The position numbers and the translations under genes are program-made. Positions 45,241 to 55,512 of a stretch of DNA of 64,000 nucleotides are shown here, piece after piece. Source of the DNA: Polytrichum commune (Eukaryota; Streptophyta; Polytrichopsida; Polytrichales; Polytrichaceae); NCBI GenBank assembly GCA_950295325.1, contig OX485808.1, positions 5,768,501 to 5,832,500 on the forward strand, given 5' to 3'. How positions within the stretch are numbered: the first letter of the stretch is position 1; each line of letters opens with the position of its first letter. Under the pieces are notes generated by a model that ran no database searches, was not told where the DNA came from, and was given only the letters and a program-made list of their open reading frames with translations.

Positions 45241-47846
45241 TTATCGCCTATTGCTGATTTTCTCAGGAGCTGGCAGACCTGTGCGTTGTTCGTAAAGCTT
45301 TTCCAACCTCTGCAGACATTCAAACAATTAAAAAATTGGACCAGAAGACCTTCCATAAGCAGATTGACAAACAATCCTCTAAATCAAGCTCTGTGATACA
45401 TATTGTAATTAAAAAAAGGCTCCTTACAAAAACAGAGGAGCTTTGATCAGCTTAAGTTGCTGAAGGCATCCACATCTATGTTGCACTTTGTAATAATGAA
45501 AACATCCCATGTACTCTGAAAAAAATCAAACACATTACCTCAAGTTCTGGACGTATTGTGTCAAGGACTTCTGGTGACATTCGATCGAAATATAGCGTGC
45601 CCTGCCAAAAAAGGTGACAAGTCATAAATGATAACCACTTGTCATCCAACATTGACCCACTTACTAAATTTTCAACGAGGTAGAGCTCGGATGAAGAAAG
45701 CAGAAGATAAATGGCACTACGTAATGCACATGACAAATCCATGCATTTATGTTAAACCACAAATTCACATGGCAAAATTCACATGGTTTCCACATGACAT
45801 TGCTGTGTGTACCTCAAGGTGATCATACTCATGCTGGAAAATACGGGCCTGCCATTCCTTCAAGTTGATGCTAAATTTCTTGCCCTTGATGTCTTGAGCA
45901 TCGATCCTCACTGATTTGGGCCTCTGTATCACCAATCAAGCCATAGTCAGGATTTAAAATGCACACAACCATCACCTGGATCATTTAGTTGCAATGGGAC
46001 AAAGTTCCAGACACAGAAGATCACAACAGTCATCAACAAGAGCAACCTTCACCCTAAAACAGTACAAATATCATTAAAAGTTCAGGTAAGAATCTTCCAC
46101 TAACCTCTACCTCGGCCTCGATTGTGGGTGAAGTGGTGGGATCTCCATCAGTGGTTGGAAAGGAAAGACAGCCCTCTGTGAAAAGGTCTCGGGTTTTCCC
46201 ATACTTGACAATGCGAGGATTGACTAGTATGTACTCTTCTCCTTGACCCCTCTCTCCTGTTGGGTTGTAGACCATGAGCCTGACATTAACTCCTACTTGG
46301 GGTGCTGCCAGCCCCACTCCATCAGTTCTGTCACACAGTTTCATGCCAACAATCGTTAGAAAATGCTGGAACACAGAAAACAGGTGCAAGTTAACTCTGC
46401 ATAGTGCACTAGTTTGGGTCTGTGCCGTCCTAGCTCTTTGCATGACTTTATGTCCAAGCCATCCCTACACCGTCCATTCAACATGCCGCCATTGATGGTT
46501 GGCCGTTTTGGAACATTAGAACGGTGACTCCGTCAACATCCACCATGCGCCTTAGCTGTTCAAAAGTTCCAAAATGTTTAGTACATGTATTTGTGTGCTA
46601 AGGGTGGCTTAAAACTCAAGGCCTTCACTTGGATCCCATGGGAGCTCCGCGGTTAAACTGTCTAAGTCTAGAATAGTGCTTGCATGCATGATCTTCCTAG
46701 CACTTGATTTCCAATGCCCCTACCAACATGATCCACCCAATCATAGCAGAAGTATCCAGGTGGACCGTATATTTTCAACCAACCATGTGGGAACCTAGGG
46801 CTTACAAGAGGAGATTAGGCGTTGGCCAACTTCTCTGCACCCATTCAAGGTGTTCACCTTTGAAAGAAAAGAGTAGTCTTGAGGTCCCTCTAATTCTCGT
46901 GATGTCCATTTCAAAATTACATATAGATTAGACTAACTTGATGTTGAAGCAAAATCATAATTCACGCCGGTGGCAACATCATAGTCATTTCTCTCTCTAT
47001 GTGCTTTGCGTTCTCCTCCATATTGAACTCAAAGATTTTGAAAAAGCATCCATTTTAACAGAGGTCGGACCAAAACTGTACAATAAGAGCACAACAGCAA
47101 TAGGGAAAGCCGTAGAACAAATTGCAAATCTAAATAGGAAGCCTAATACAGAGGAGCGCGCTTACTTGTACATAATCTCAAGCATTTCCTTTACTAGCTG
47201 TTTTAGTTTCTCATCGAATACATTGATGAGCTTGTTCTTTGCCCGCAACCTTGGGTCTGGATACAAGACTATTTCCAATGGCGACTCAAACTCCAGCGGA
47301 CCAGCTGCACAAATATACAAAGGCATCAATAGCAATTGTCAAGGAGAGAGAATCATTGCGCATAAAAAACAGGATGACTATTGAATGTTCTTATTGAAAA
47401 TCATGTCTGAGCAGGTTAGAGCCCTAGATTTCTCTCAAATTCTATAAGTTGCATAAAATTGAGACAGGATTCACAAATCGGGGGCAACAAGAAAGGATTT
47501 CACCGAATTGTGACAGAGTGAGTGAGTTACCTGCGTCCGCCTCTTCCCTGATGCTCTGAAGCTCAGCCAGCATGTTCCTCTTCGCAGCAACAACGGTGGC
47601 GAGCTCTCTCCTCACCCCTAACCCTAAAACCCTCCCAACCTCTCGTCGACCCCACACAGGATGATGAAGGAAATTATTCTGAAGAGTGGATTCGTGGTGT
47701 AAATCATCACTTCTAACATTTTGCATACTACATCTGACAAGGGGACATGCAAGTCGGTGAGCGAATTTGACTAAAGAGGTTTGAGAAAGAGAGGCATGGA
47801 GGATGGATGTGCAGGGTCGCAATGACCCTCCCAGAGTGCCCTGCAT
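45241..47846 (-). CDS. PDF1B: Peptide deformylase, organellar PDF1B type (six exons)
   Basis: Exons in coding order: 47846-47531, 47304-47166, 46327-46105, 45923-45813, 45601-45539 and 45309-45241. All phases agree, giving 306 residues. The enzyme removes the formyl group from new organelle-made proteins, using a bound metal ion. Three signature motifs are intact: GVGLAAPQ (155-162), EGCLS (203-207) and HEYDH (257-261); Cys205, His257 and His261 are the metal ligands and Glu258 the catalytic base. Residues 1-~85 are a basic, Ser/Leu-rich extension that fits a plastid transit peptide. The downstream PLEIVLYPDPRLRAKNK matches plant PDF1B. I chose the ATG at 47846 because the frame upstream has no ATG. 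Oddity: about ten extra residues (TTDGDPTTSP) follow EGCLSFP, where relatives go straight to a GIYAEV-like strand. The C-terminus ends KISNRR. It shares a 0.36-kb upstream region with the plus-strand gene. Confidence 0.93.
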
Positions 47847-48202
47847 AACTTCACGAGATTTCCACAAGCAGATACCTCTGAAGACAATTAACTTCACAAA
47901 AATTTCGCTGCCTGCAGAGAGTTTTGCCACCGTCAATCTGCTCTTGCCCCGTAACCTCTTGTGCTTCACTCACTATATGAATCTGCTCCACAAAGGAGAA
48001 CATGGGCTCATGAAAAGACATTTATCATCCATCGAAAAGGCTGTTTCGTTAGTGTTCCTTTGACGATAGAGCAGCCAGAGTGGATGTCGTCTACTATATC
48101 TCATCCATAAGACGTCGTCCCTTAGCCTGTTTTGCCTGAATTCCATCAGAAGACAACTGAACTCTTGGTGGGAAATTCAGATTTGTAAACGCCAGAGCCA
48201 CC
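47847..48202. promoter_or_regulatory. Shared head-to-head promoter region
   Basis: Only 356 bp separate the ATGs of the deformylase (minus) and the five-exon gene (plus), so both 5' UTRs and promoters must fit here. I see a GACGTC box with an ACGT core at 48111-48116, and TATATG at 47974-47979 and TATATC at 48094-48099 as weak AT elements. There are no convincing TATA boxes. Confidence 0.6.
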
Positions 48203-50700
48203 ATGGCCGACACGGCATGTTCGACCATCAGCCTCTACCGCCGTTCCCCAGATGCTGTAAACTTTAGAGCATCAATTTGTGATTATTCTTCTGTAAAAGC
48301 TTCTCGTTTTAGCCACCAATTATTACAGGTTGTTCGAGGTTTCTATTACTCGCCTGTGGCTGTCAACAATGGAACAGAGCCGGATTCAATTTCTATGGGG
48401 TTTGGTAGGAGAGCATCGACAGAATCATATTCTCAATATGTTCGATGTGAATCATCAAATATATGTCCAGATAACTCGAGGAGGAGTTCAACAAAATTAT
48501 CGCATGTTAGACAAAGATATGTTGTTGGGGGAAGTGGATGGCGAAGATGTTCATCATTCATCTGTTTCGCCTCTCAACACCAATGGGGTGGAAGGTAGGT
48601 GTGACTTCACTTTACTTGCGAAATATAAATCCTCAATGTGTAACGGTCACCTCTGTGAGACATCGATTCTTACACAAAGGAACTCTGGTTTCTCTTAAGG
48701 CATTTCATTCGAGTTGCTGAGTTGGAACTTTAGGGTTTAGGGGTTTTTTCTACTGTGAGGAGCTCATAAAGTGAAGAGGCTGAATCTTTGAGTTATGTTA
48801 TGATGCTACACTAAACATCTGATGTAGTGTGGCATGAAAATTGGCATGCCAGATAATTAGAGTGGTCTTCATGACTTTTCATGTATCATCAAGTGTCATG
48901 TGACACCCCCTCTAGTTGTCACCTAGTGATTGTCAGACAGACAATCAATGTAGATCGATGATGAATAGTGTGGCCCACACTAAATCGGATGTATAGTGTA
49001 CCTTTCAAAGTGTTGAATGAGGGAGGGATTTGTCTTTTCTTATGTTTGGGTTGTTTTATCGTGGCAGTGTAGAAAGGAATGATGCTGCTGCCACTGGACC
49101 ATTGGTGAAACCGGATGCGAAGGTACACCTCACTATTTTGGTTTGAAGCAAAATAACCTATTTAGTTAGGGTATGGTAATTTTCCACAAATTGACATGGC
49201 TCATTGTGACATGGCCATATTGGCTTCCAAAAATGACCGATTGCTTGAGATGTCGGCTTTAAGATTAACATCATTCTTTGCATTGAAGCTTACAGCCGAG
49301 GAGGCAGTGAAGGTACAGATGGATGCTCTAGCCCAAAATGATGATCCTCGCCTCGACCATGGCCTTGAGGTGGACAACTAATTTCCAAGGCTTACCATAG
49401 TGGTCAAGCAAAGTGAATTGTTGGCATGCTTAAATTGATTAAGTACAATGAGGTACATCACTCGTAATTCATGACCTTGTCATGACCTCACCACTATGTT
49501 TGGTAAGGACTACTATAAGGTGAACCATTGATTCCAAGTCTTATCATAGTGGTCATGTGAAGTATTTTGTTGATATGTTTATTCTTGCTTGATTACGAGG
49601 AGGCTTATTATCACTCATAATTGATGACTTTATCATGGGTGTAGTAGGCACCCAATACCCACCTCGTTGCTATTACAGCTCGGAAAGTTGGGCGCCTACT
49701 ATAGCCCATTGCAAGGCTCCTCACATCCACTACCTAGTTCATAACATTTTGTGTGTTGTTCACATCATTATTTCTCAAGCCTGAAGTATGTGGTCACACT
49801 GTTTTGCAAGTTTGACCTTCAAGTGCTATCTTGGCTATGCATATTGAATGCTGGTAGAGATTCAAGGCTTGTAAGTTGTAAACGGTCAATGGACTTCTTC
49901 TGTCATCTGTTGTCACTTCAAGGTGCAATGTCTTCAATTGTTTGTTTGTCGACACTTTCAAATGAATACATACTAGATGCTCATGTATTTCCCTGTGTTG
50001 CACCTTTGGGGCTTTCTTTAGTAGTTGGCTGCGAATACCTACTTCCTGACTTGTTATTTTTGTTGTTGTGGGTGGGCACATACAGGTGTTGTATCACTTT
50101 GCAAATGCAGAGGGAACACTGGATGGAGGCAGTTTGTCCCAATATTTTGGTTTTGCCTCTGATCTCTATCATTTTGGCCACTTTGCACTTAAATTCAAAA
50201 CCAGGTACCGATTTGTACATCAAGGCTCCTAATTGTCTGTGGCATGGATGTGATATTTTGTTTTGTGATCGTGAACACCACCTGAATGTGCTTGAGACCA
50301 ATACACTTTGGAGATGTATTTGTTTCACCCATGGTTTTTCCAGTGGATTGTGGTCGTTCTTTGTTTTCAAACTAAATACTTTGTGCACAGGATTTTTGAG
50401 CTCTCAGGGTTCCCAGAGTTGCTGTTTGAGAACTGAAATTTGATAACCCTAACCCTGTCATGTTAAGTTGGGAAAAATCGTTGTCCATTGAGGCTCACAG
50501 TAATAATGTGGTACAGGTATCCAGATCTTCTAAACCATCATGGCTATGAAATTATCAGCATCAAAGAAGCTGGAAATGATTGTGAGGTTAAAATCCAGCT
50601 ACACGAAATGGGTGATTATTGGACCTTCTCAATGTTCAAGTGTGTTAGAGGGAGGTTGCCTCCATGCTGGCTCACAAGCAGTCTCTTGAGACATCCTTGA
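48203..50700 (+). CDS. Conserved protein of unknown function, likely organelle-targeted (five exons)
   Basis: Exons are 48203-48594, 49068-49122, 49289-49369, 50086-50204 and 50517-50700; phases agree and give 276 residues. The ATG (ccaccATGGCC) is in strong context. Residues 1-~130 are rich in Ser and Arg with few acids, typical of a plastid or mitochondrial transit peptide. The core starts near LTAEEAVKVQMDALAQNDDP (131 onward region), then DHGLEVLYHFAN, YFGFASDLYHFGHFALKFKT and GDYWTFSMFKCV..GCWLTSSL-like sequence (here PPCWLTSSL). This plan (QMDALxxNDxPxxDxGxxVxxxFA, ending in a tryptophan-rich strand) recalls DUF4864-like proteins of plants and bacteria; that link is from memory and I give no function. 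Exon 3's acceptor (CATTGAAG|CTTACA) is weaker than one 7 bp further on, but only it keeps phase. Confidence 0.8.
48805..49001. mobile_element. MITE in intron 1 of the five-exon gene
   Basis: Inverted ends GCTACACTAAACATCTGATG and the complement of GGTACACTATACATCCGATT, then TTAGTGTGGGCC-like inner sequence. About 197 bp and near the family A ends, but with a different interior. Confidence 0.65.
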
Positions 50701-50719
50701 CTTTACTACAATGATTACA

Positions 50720-51035
50720 GTAAATAATATGGGCCACACTATTTAGCTGATCTCCACATCAAACCTTACGGATAGTACTGTGGGTGCACACTATTTATCA
50801 ACCTGTAACATTTAACATTAGAGGTCCACATTGTAAGTTGCACTATTTCTACTGGATCAAAAATAGTGTGCATTTGAAAGGCTTCCAACCTTGGGGAAGG
50901 AGATGGATATATCACAAGGATATGACATTTAACTAGAGTTGTACACTATTTCCATTGTTGATGGTGTTTACTATAGCCCACACTATAGGGCGGCCCATGG
51001 TAAGTCACACTATACACTGCCCACACCATTTACTT
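50720..51035. repeat. Cluster of CACACTAT/ATAGTGTG motifs
   Basis: The motif CACACTAT or its complement, or a one-base variant, appears about nine times in ~300 bp (for example near 50736, 50788, 50842, 50867, 50947, 50981, 51007). Such subterminal motif arrays are typical of transposon ends bound by a transposase. I could not find clear outer ends. Confidence 0.5.
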
Positions 51036-51904
51036 TGATCAGTGTAATACTTGAGCATTTGAAGAACAGTGAGAACACAAAGGTCATATATTGACGTTAG
51101 TTGGAGCTTCCCAGCAGCACCTAACCACAGTTGAGCAGATTCAATGCACGAAAATCTTCAGCACCAAATTGGACCTTGGCAAATGACAATTGTGGTTGAT
51201 GAAGGATTTTCTTCTGGTTGCAAATTGATCCAATGCCAACTGCATGTGGACATGTAATTCCAGTATTATCTGAAACAGTGCTGATGCCAACTTTACATTG
51301 TTACAACATGTGTCTCCTATGTGATTAATCTTTTTATGAATGACTTTGTAGAATGCACACATGCAGCAACAAATTACCATCAGGTTCACCTTACAAATGG
51401 CACAAAATCATCACATGGCAGTGATCAGTTACAAGATGCATCAATGACATAAAACAGTGCCTACTTTTCCTTGAGTAATTTTATGCTAACTATCCCTCCA
51501 ATAAAATCTGAGCTTTTAAAGTAGAATGTGTATTGCATGACTAAATTCAAAACACCACCTACTCCTTGACAGAAGATGGAACCCAGTTGAAGTTAAACAG
51601 GACTCCTCCAACCAATTTAAGTAGTGAAAATTCAGAATATTGTCAAATATTTACAAGACATGAATAGGTGTAGTAATTTCTTATGGGCTATCGAGCAATA
51701 GTGTCATGAGCAGTACAGTCCTACCTCCATAAGTTCATACAACGACCTCGACATTACAACACTGCAGAACCTCTGTCTTCCAAAAACTTGAGTTCAAAGT
51801 CACCTTGGTAATACAAGCATGCACCTGTTAAATTTGGACGCTTGGAGACCCGTGTTTGTCAACTCATCAGGTTAGATTCTATGGAAATCACGAGATTCAA
51901 GATT
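51036..51904. other. Gene-free stretch, nothing recognised
   Basis: No conserved frame or repeat recognised. Confidence 0.4.
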
Positions 51905-52145
51905 GATTACATGTTTTCGAGTGATCGGGGAGATTTTTGAGCATAAGCGGTTGAGATCCTGGTGTTTGCAAGTCCAACCGGTTACATGTTGACATCTTCC
52001 GGTTTTCCTTTATTAAATTGGGGTATATTCTATAAAATTCCTCTAAAATGATCAGTAATTTTCTTGCAGTCTTGAACTTCAACCGGTTATTTCTCAAGCT
52101 CAACCGGTTCATCTGTAACTAACTGCCGGTTCTCCCCGATCATTG
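51905..52145 (+). mobile_element. R3 element with visible terminal inverted repeats
   Basis: Ends TGATCGGGGAGATTTTT and the complement of TGATCGGGGAGAACCGG. The interior has CAACCGGTTACATGTTGACA, GTATATTCTATAAAATTCC and CTCAACCGGTTCATCTGTAA. This copy shows that R3 is a small DNA element of about 240 bp and not an LTR. Confidence 0.75.
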
Positions 52146-52543
52146 ATGTTTTCCTTTCTATATGTCTGAGAATTTGTTTAATATCTATGCTTAGTTTCAT
52201 ATTGGATAACAATGTGCTTAAAGCCTCAAGTACAGAGTGGGTTTATTGAAAGAATTTGTCATTTTGAGGTAGACCTCGGAACTACTGACAACCAGATCCC
52301 AAATGTCAAATTATTAAACTCTGTGACCTTCTGATAATCCGACATTCTTTTTCATTTTCCAAACACGTTAGCATATACACCGACCATGATAGCCACACAA
52401 GAGCACATTGAGTAATGTAGTGGCAGATGCACAATCCTAACCTTTCATTAGCCCACTCTTCCTTGAACTGGTCCAAAATCAGATAACCCAAAAGCCCCAA
52501 GACGTGGTCATTAGCACTCCAAAATCAACCCCAAAGTGCCACC
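52146..52543. other. Unassigned spacer
   Basis: Nothing recognised between the R3 element and the promoter of the small gene. Confidence 0.4.
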
Positions 52544-52544
52544 T

Positions 52545-52983
52545 GGGTACCACCTCGACGACACGTATACACCTATGCCAGGTAAGCAGTGTCAGCCCCC
52601 AAATATAGAACTACAGCAGGCTGTGGTGTACCGCCAATCGAGGCCCTAAATTTGACGGGAGCACTCCCACGTGGCAGCACCAGGGGCCTCCCTGGCCTCG
52701 TCAACGCCCGTCATCCCCCGTCATATCCCGTCAACCTCACTCTCGCACACCGGAGCACTCTCGCATATAAGCCTCCGAATCCTCCCTCCAACTTAAATCA
52801 AGGTTTTCTGGTACGGCTTGGAATTAGATTTTCGGTGTTTTCCAGTGGCGGTGAATTTCCTCTGAGTTGAAGCTGTTGCGTGTTGAGTGGTGACGTCGGC
52901 CGGAGGGAAGAAACAGCAGTCTGAGAGGTTGTCAAGTGAGTGTTCGTTTGGTTGCACAAAGTTCTTGAGCTTGTGTTTGCGCA
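52545..52983 (+). promoter_or_regulatory. Promoter and 5' UTR of the small basic-protein gene
   Basis: Contains a CCAAT box (52634-52638), a G-box-like CACGTGGC (52668-52675), four copies of TGACGGG or its complement (near 52653, 52706, 52718 and 52728) and a TATA-like GCATATAAGC at 52764-52773. The first ATG after the TATA box, about 215 bp on, is the gene's start codon. The local GC content is much higher than its surroundings. Confidence 0.65.
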
Positions 52984-53948
52984 ATGGAAGGGTTGAGGCG
53001 AGCAGATGCGGAGGTTTACGGAGCCACTCACCCAGGCGTGCGGGTGAGAGGACGAATGAACAGGTATGTCAAGCCCCAATGTCATTGTTACGTAACTACT
53101 GTATGCTTTAGCCTTGACCGGAATCATCATACTTTTGCATGTTGTGGAAGTTTTGCATAATAACCTCCTGTCAAACATCTCTGTGTGCATTAAGGTATTT
53201 CTTGGATGCTGGCTTATGTGGTCATTCTATGTCTTAGAGGGACACCTGTATTTGAGTGGTGCATGGCAAGGCTTGCAGTTATTAACAGACACAAAAACAG
53301 AAAAACGATTAATGTTACGATGAGAGTGGACTATGTGATCACAATAACTATAGTTAGACACCGTTTTAGCTGGTCCACTAGTTAACTCAATTGGAATGGC
53401 CTACTATGGTATGTGATCGTATAAATAATTCCAAGAGAATGTCATTTTGGCTCTCTACTATCTTTGGCATCTCCACTCCGACTTCACTCCGATTCCAAAA
53501 CTTGAAGTGACAATCTTCGTGATGAATTGTCGCAATTGTGAAGATTTACCTTTGACATACCTTGACACGTGAAGATATACGTTAACATACGGTTTGATGG
53601 GAAGCTGCTGAGTCAAGGTTGCGGCAAGCGGATCCATATGAATAGATTGTCTACACTTTTGCAGGAATTGCTGTAGGTTTCCGTAGGAGGATTGTTGAAC
53701 TCGCAGTGAACTTATCGAGCTTTGGTCGATGCTGCTGCAGGTACAACCCCAGGTTGAGGTGGAAGTTGAGCAGGTTCAATCCTGTGAACAAGTGGCGATT
53801 GGCCAAGTACAAGACCACCCACCCCGTGGAATTTGAGAAGGCTAAGCTCCGGAGCCGATTCGACTACGTGAATCCGTTGTTTTATATCCGCCGCATCAAA
53901 TACAACCTTACACACGCTGGCCGGAGGACTACAACGACTGCGTATTGA
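52984..53948 (+). CDS. Small basic protein of unknown function (two exons)
   Basis: Exon 1 is 52984-53063 and exon 2 is 53741-53948. The donor AACAG|GTATGT and acceptor GCTGCAG|GTACAA agree in phase (2/1), giving 95 residues. It starts MEGLRRADAEVYGATHPGVR. The product is rich in Arg, Lys and Tyr with few acids (RYNPRLRWKLSRFNPVNKW, FEKAKLRSRFDYVNP, YIRRIKYNLTH) and ends TTTTAY. An upstream acceptor at 53665 would give a stop. No membrane span or known motif is visible. The charge pattern would suit an organellar ribosome or respiratory-complex accessory subunit, but that is only a guess. A full promoter layout, with G-box, CCAAT and TATA-like boxes and the start as first ATG, supports a real gene. 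Confidence 0.7.
53455..53545 (-). repeat. R1 fragment in the intron of the small gene
   Basis: Contains, reversed, the R1 phrases CTCCACTCCGA, CTTGAAGTGACAATCTTCGT and GAATTGTCGCAATTG. Confidence 0.45.
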
Positions 53949-55512
53949 TCATTGAGCTGCAGATTGTTGCATAGAGCCATGAATGGCCCCCCGAATTATG
54001 ATGGGTATTTAGTTAGACATTGACGTAGATGATTGACTACAGAAGTCAGGTGTATAGGGTTCAGGCACGGTTAGGGCAGAGGTATGAGGTTGACCGAAAA
54101 TGTATATATCGAAAAGCATGTGTCAAGGATTCTGAACTTTGATATGATCGATTTCTCTTTACCGTCGACTGTGAATACGAATTTTCTTATGTGATCTGCA
54201 CATGGAATGTGAAGAAAAATGCCTGCTATATTTACAATTATTCTGCATCAAAAATCAATTTGTCAATCTGGCAAATGTTATGTGTACCACGAGCTTGAAT
54301 TTCTATCTGTTTTATTACTTCCCTTCTGCGAAAATTTCATCTTTCTGGCCAATGCACTTTACGACAAATTTAATCATTCACATAATCAATGTTTGAAAAA
54401 GACAATTACATACGAAATCTTGCAGACACTAGGTGGCAACCTTAAATATCAGCATAAGAATATTTCGTGTAATACTCGTTTATTATGATACTCACGATAA
54501 TACCCATCATTACCACTCTAAATTACCATGATTTACCAATGTTAATGCATGACACCAGTTACACAGTCCACTAAAACACTTGATGCGAGGATATATCCTT
54601 GCAAATCCCAGATAAACCACTCCTGACACAAGCATGTGATCAACCAGATGAGACCCTAAAACTACTCTGCAAATTACCACACACACAAATAAGTTAGAAT
54701 AAAACGCATGTGCTACTCATGTAATACTTATCTGATACTTATCACACAAATTTATTATCTCACTTCTGAGTGCACAAGATAATCATACCGTGTTGCACAG
54801 CACTGATGTTACATGTGTTGCATGGGATTTAACAACCTGCATATCAGTTGCTTTGGCGATAATTTGTCAGAGGTTGGTTGTTTGAGAATGTTCATTCCAA
54901 ATACCCTAGAGAACAATCCAGGTGTCGGTTCCAAGGTAACACTACAAATCTCTGATAGAGCGTGTAGGTGATATTCTTGGAAAAATCGCATGTGCAGATG
55001 TTGATTAATTTTCGTCAGAGTGTAATTTCGTCACAATCAGAATAGACCATCTTTATCAGCAGACTGCGCTAGTACCTCGTGTGCACCGGCAACCATACTA
55101 ATGTTATTGAGCTCTTACAGGTCACCAAATCCCCACTACCCATCCACAGCAACCTTGCACGGAGAAGAAACTGAGATTTTGCATTTGAATCCGACTATAT
55201 GCAAACATTATTGAGTGCACACGTTGCACAAATAGAGACTACAAAATTTTGCTGATATTCCAACTACACAGATAGTGTACAAGCACATCGGACACCAATG
55301 ACAAACTCTTAACGTACTGTCACATCCCACACGCGGAAGCCAGAATATAAAAAATACCCAAGTTGCTCTGAACAGTGAAGTCGTGGAGAAGGCTATGCAC
55401 ATTTTACTGATTGCAGAAGAAACTTAAGCTGCTACTAAGATCTAGAAGTCAAGTTACAATTGTGGCTGGGACCACACTCATCGCTTGATGATGATATCAA
55501 CGAATGTCCAAC
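53949..55512. other. Gene-free stretch, nothing recognised
   Basis: Between the small gene and Lhca2 copy B, which converge here. It should hold both 3' UTRs. No repeats recognised. Confidence 0.45.

Noticed and set aside
47847-47969. Upstream extension of the deformylase frame
   Set aside because: The open frame continues but has no ATG; the first ATG is at 47846 and begins a plausible transit peptide.
48330-48698. Alternative 122-codon frame in exon 1 of the five-exon gene
   Set aside because: Joining its donor phase to exon 2 gives an immediate stop, while the 48203 frame joins in phase.
49751-50443. 230-codon plus-strand open frame
   Set aside because: It overlaps exon 4 of the five-exon gene in a different frame and shows no domain; the spliced model explains the region better.
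53665-53740. Earlier acceptor for exon 2 of the small basic-protein gene
   Set aside because: Joining exon 1 to it puts a stop eight codons in; the acceptor before 53741 keeps the frame.
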